Shown here: positions 62,253 through 64,000 of the stretch, in pieces | How the letters are laid out: the number at the start of each line of letters is the position of its first letter | Position numbering within the stretch: position 1 is the stretch's first letter | Source: Geobacter sp. AOG2 | Lineage (GTDB): Bacteria > Desulfobacterota > Desulfuromonadia > Geobacterales > Pseudopelobacteraceae | DNA length: 64,000 bases | Direction: 5' to 3' | Assembly: GCF_019972295.1 (NCBI RefSeq) | Contig: NZ_BLJA01000001.1 | Span: forward strand, 2,670,158 to 2,734,157 | Program-made: the position numbers and the translations under genes | The notes under the pieces: model-generated | Told to the model about the DNA's origin: nothing | The model's input: the letters and a program-made list of their open reading frames with translations, nothing else | Database searches by the model: none

Positions 62253-62384
62253 ATAGGTTTTATAGGACTTATAGGATTTATAGGATTTATGGGACTTATA
62301 GGACTTAAGTTCATAGTCTTATAAGTCCTATTGATCCTATAAGTCCTATTGATCCTATAAGCCCTATTGATCCCATAAGCCCAA
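62253..62384. repeat. ATAGGACTT-family repeat, long copy 3
   Basis: The left arm (62253-62310) is direct repeats of TATAGGA(C/T)T; the right arm (62320-62384) is three tandem copies of an 18-bp unit of AAGTCCTAT plus TGATCCTAT, complementary to the left. The whole forms a large imperfect hairpin between the kinase (+) and the NtrC-type gene (-), 4 bp after the kinase stop. Confidence 0.7.
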
Positions 62385-62390
62385 TATCTT

Positions 62391-63812
<1,422 letters not shown>

Positions 63813-64000
63813 CCTGTTCCCCCTCCCACCAGGTTTCAGAATATGTCAGCCGATTGATAATTACTTTTTTCTTTTAGCAAGACAATACTTTAATTCACGA
63901 AAACTTCAATATGTATAATTTTGCTATACGGCTGTTCCATCACCCGCCTCAGCGTAAAATCAAAATCATTCCGAGCAACTAGCAACGCACATGTTTTTGC

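Overview
The window looks like a chromosomal segment of a metal- or chalcogen-respiring member of the Geobacterales (Desulfuromonadia). The evidence is high GC, many multiheme c-type cytochromes with outer-membrane porins, several methyl-accepting chemotaxis proteins, a group 3b-like [NiFe] hydrogenase, and a cluster matching my recollection of the Geobacter 'ext' (selenite/tellurite reduction) genes. No species assignment is attempted.

Layout. 1-7965 is a dense housekeeping block on the + strand: LOG-family protein (5' end missing), N-acetylmuramoyl-L-alanine amidase, rsmI, UDP-glucose dehydrogenase, UDP-glucuronate decarboxylase, an FtsB-like protein, argS and a SPOR protein. 7966-9737 holds an inverted-repeat element, an initiator tRNA with its own promoter and terminator, a LexA-type repressor whose start codon lies inside a 24-bp palindrome, a 62-aa membrane protein, and a second, degenerate 3' half of the same tRNA. 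The last feature suggests a decayed insertion at the tRNA. 9909-13749 encodes a four-subunit NAD(P)-linked [NiFe] hydrogenase. 14009-25409 is sensory and transport: a binding protein plus chemoreceptor pair, a SulP permease, a Cache histidine kinase, a Cache chemoreceptor and an MshEN-receiver protein. 25972-32887 is a run of detoxification or stress enzymes (isochorismatase-type hydrolase, OsmC, alpha/beta hydrolase, monooxygenase-like protein, amidohydrolase, pirin) ending in a K+ channel-like protein, followed by an alginate-type porin.

34378-59632 is the most distinctive part. Two minus-strand multiheme cytochromes (8 and at least 9 hemes) diverge from a porin (38908). Then come a small exported protein, a heme-bearing triple-rhodanese protein and a complete molybdopterin oxidoreductase of the Psr/Phs type (catalytic A, FeS B, NrfD-like C), a Lys-rich exported peptide, a chemoreceptor, a LysR regulator with a divergent small exported protein, and an Ext-like operon. 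That operon encodes a rhodanese lipoprotein, a porin, a 12-heme lipoprotein, a 9-heme cytochrome, a Rieske protein, a split cytochrome b, a tetraheme cytochrome, an OB-fold-like periplasmic protein and a DUF523/TudS-like FeS protein. I infer a locus for respiration of sulfur, selenium or tellurium compounds: electrons would leave the quinone pool through the Rieske/b module, cross the periplasm on cytochromes and exit through a porin-cytochrome conduit, while the Psr-like enzyme and rhodaneses handle chalcogen atoms. Substrate and function are not shown by sequence.

59710-63812 holds a methylmalonyl-CoA decarboxylase-like protein and a convergent pair: a histidine kinase whose sensor domain carries CXXCH and CX4CH motifs, and an NtrC-type regulator. 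Recurrent non-coding elements include a 9-nt 'ATAGGACTT' repeat family at three gene ends, two kinds of inverted-repeat element and one candidate structured RNA with a terminator.
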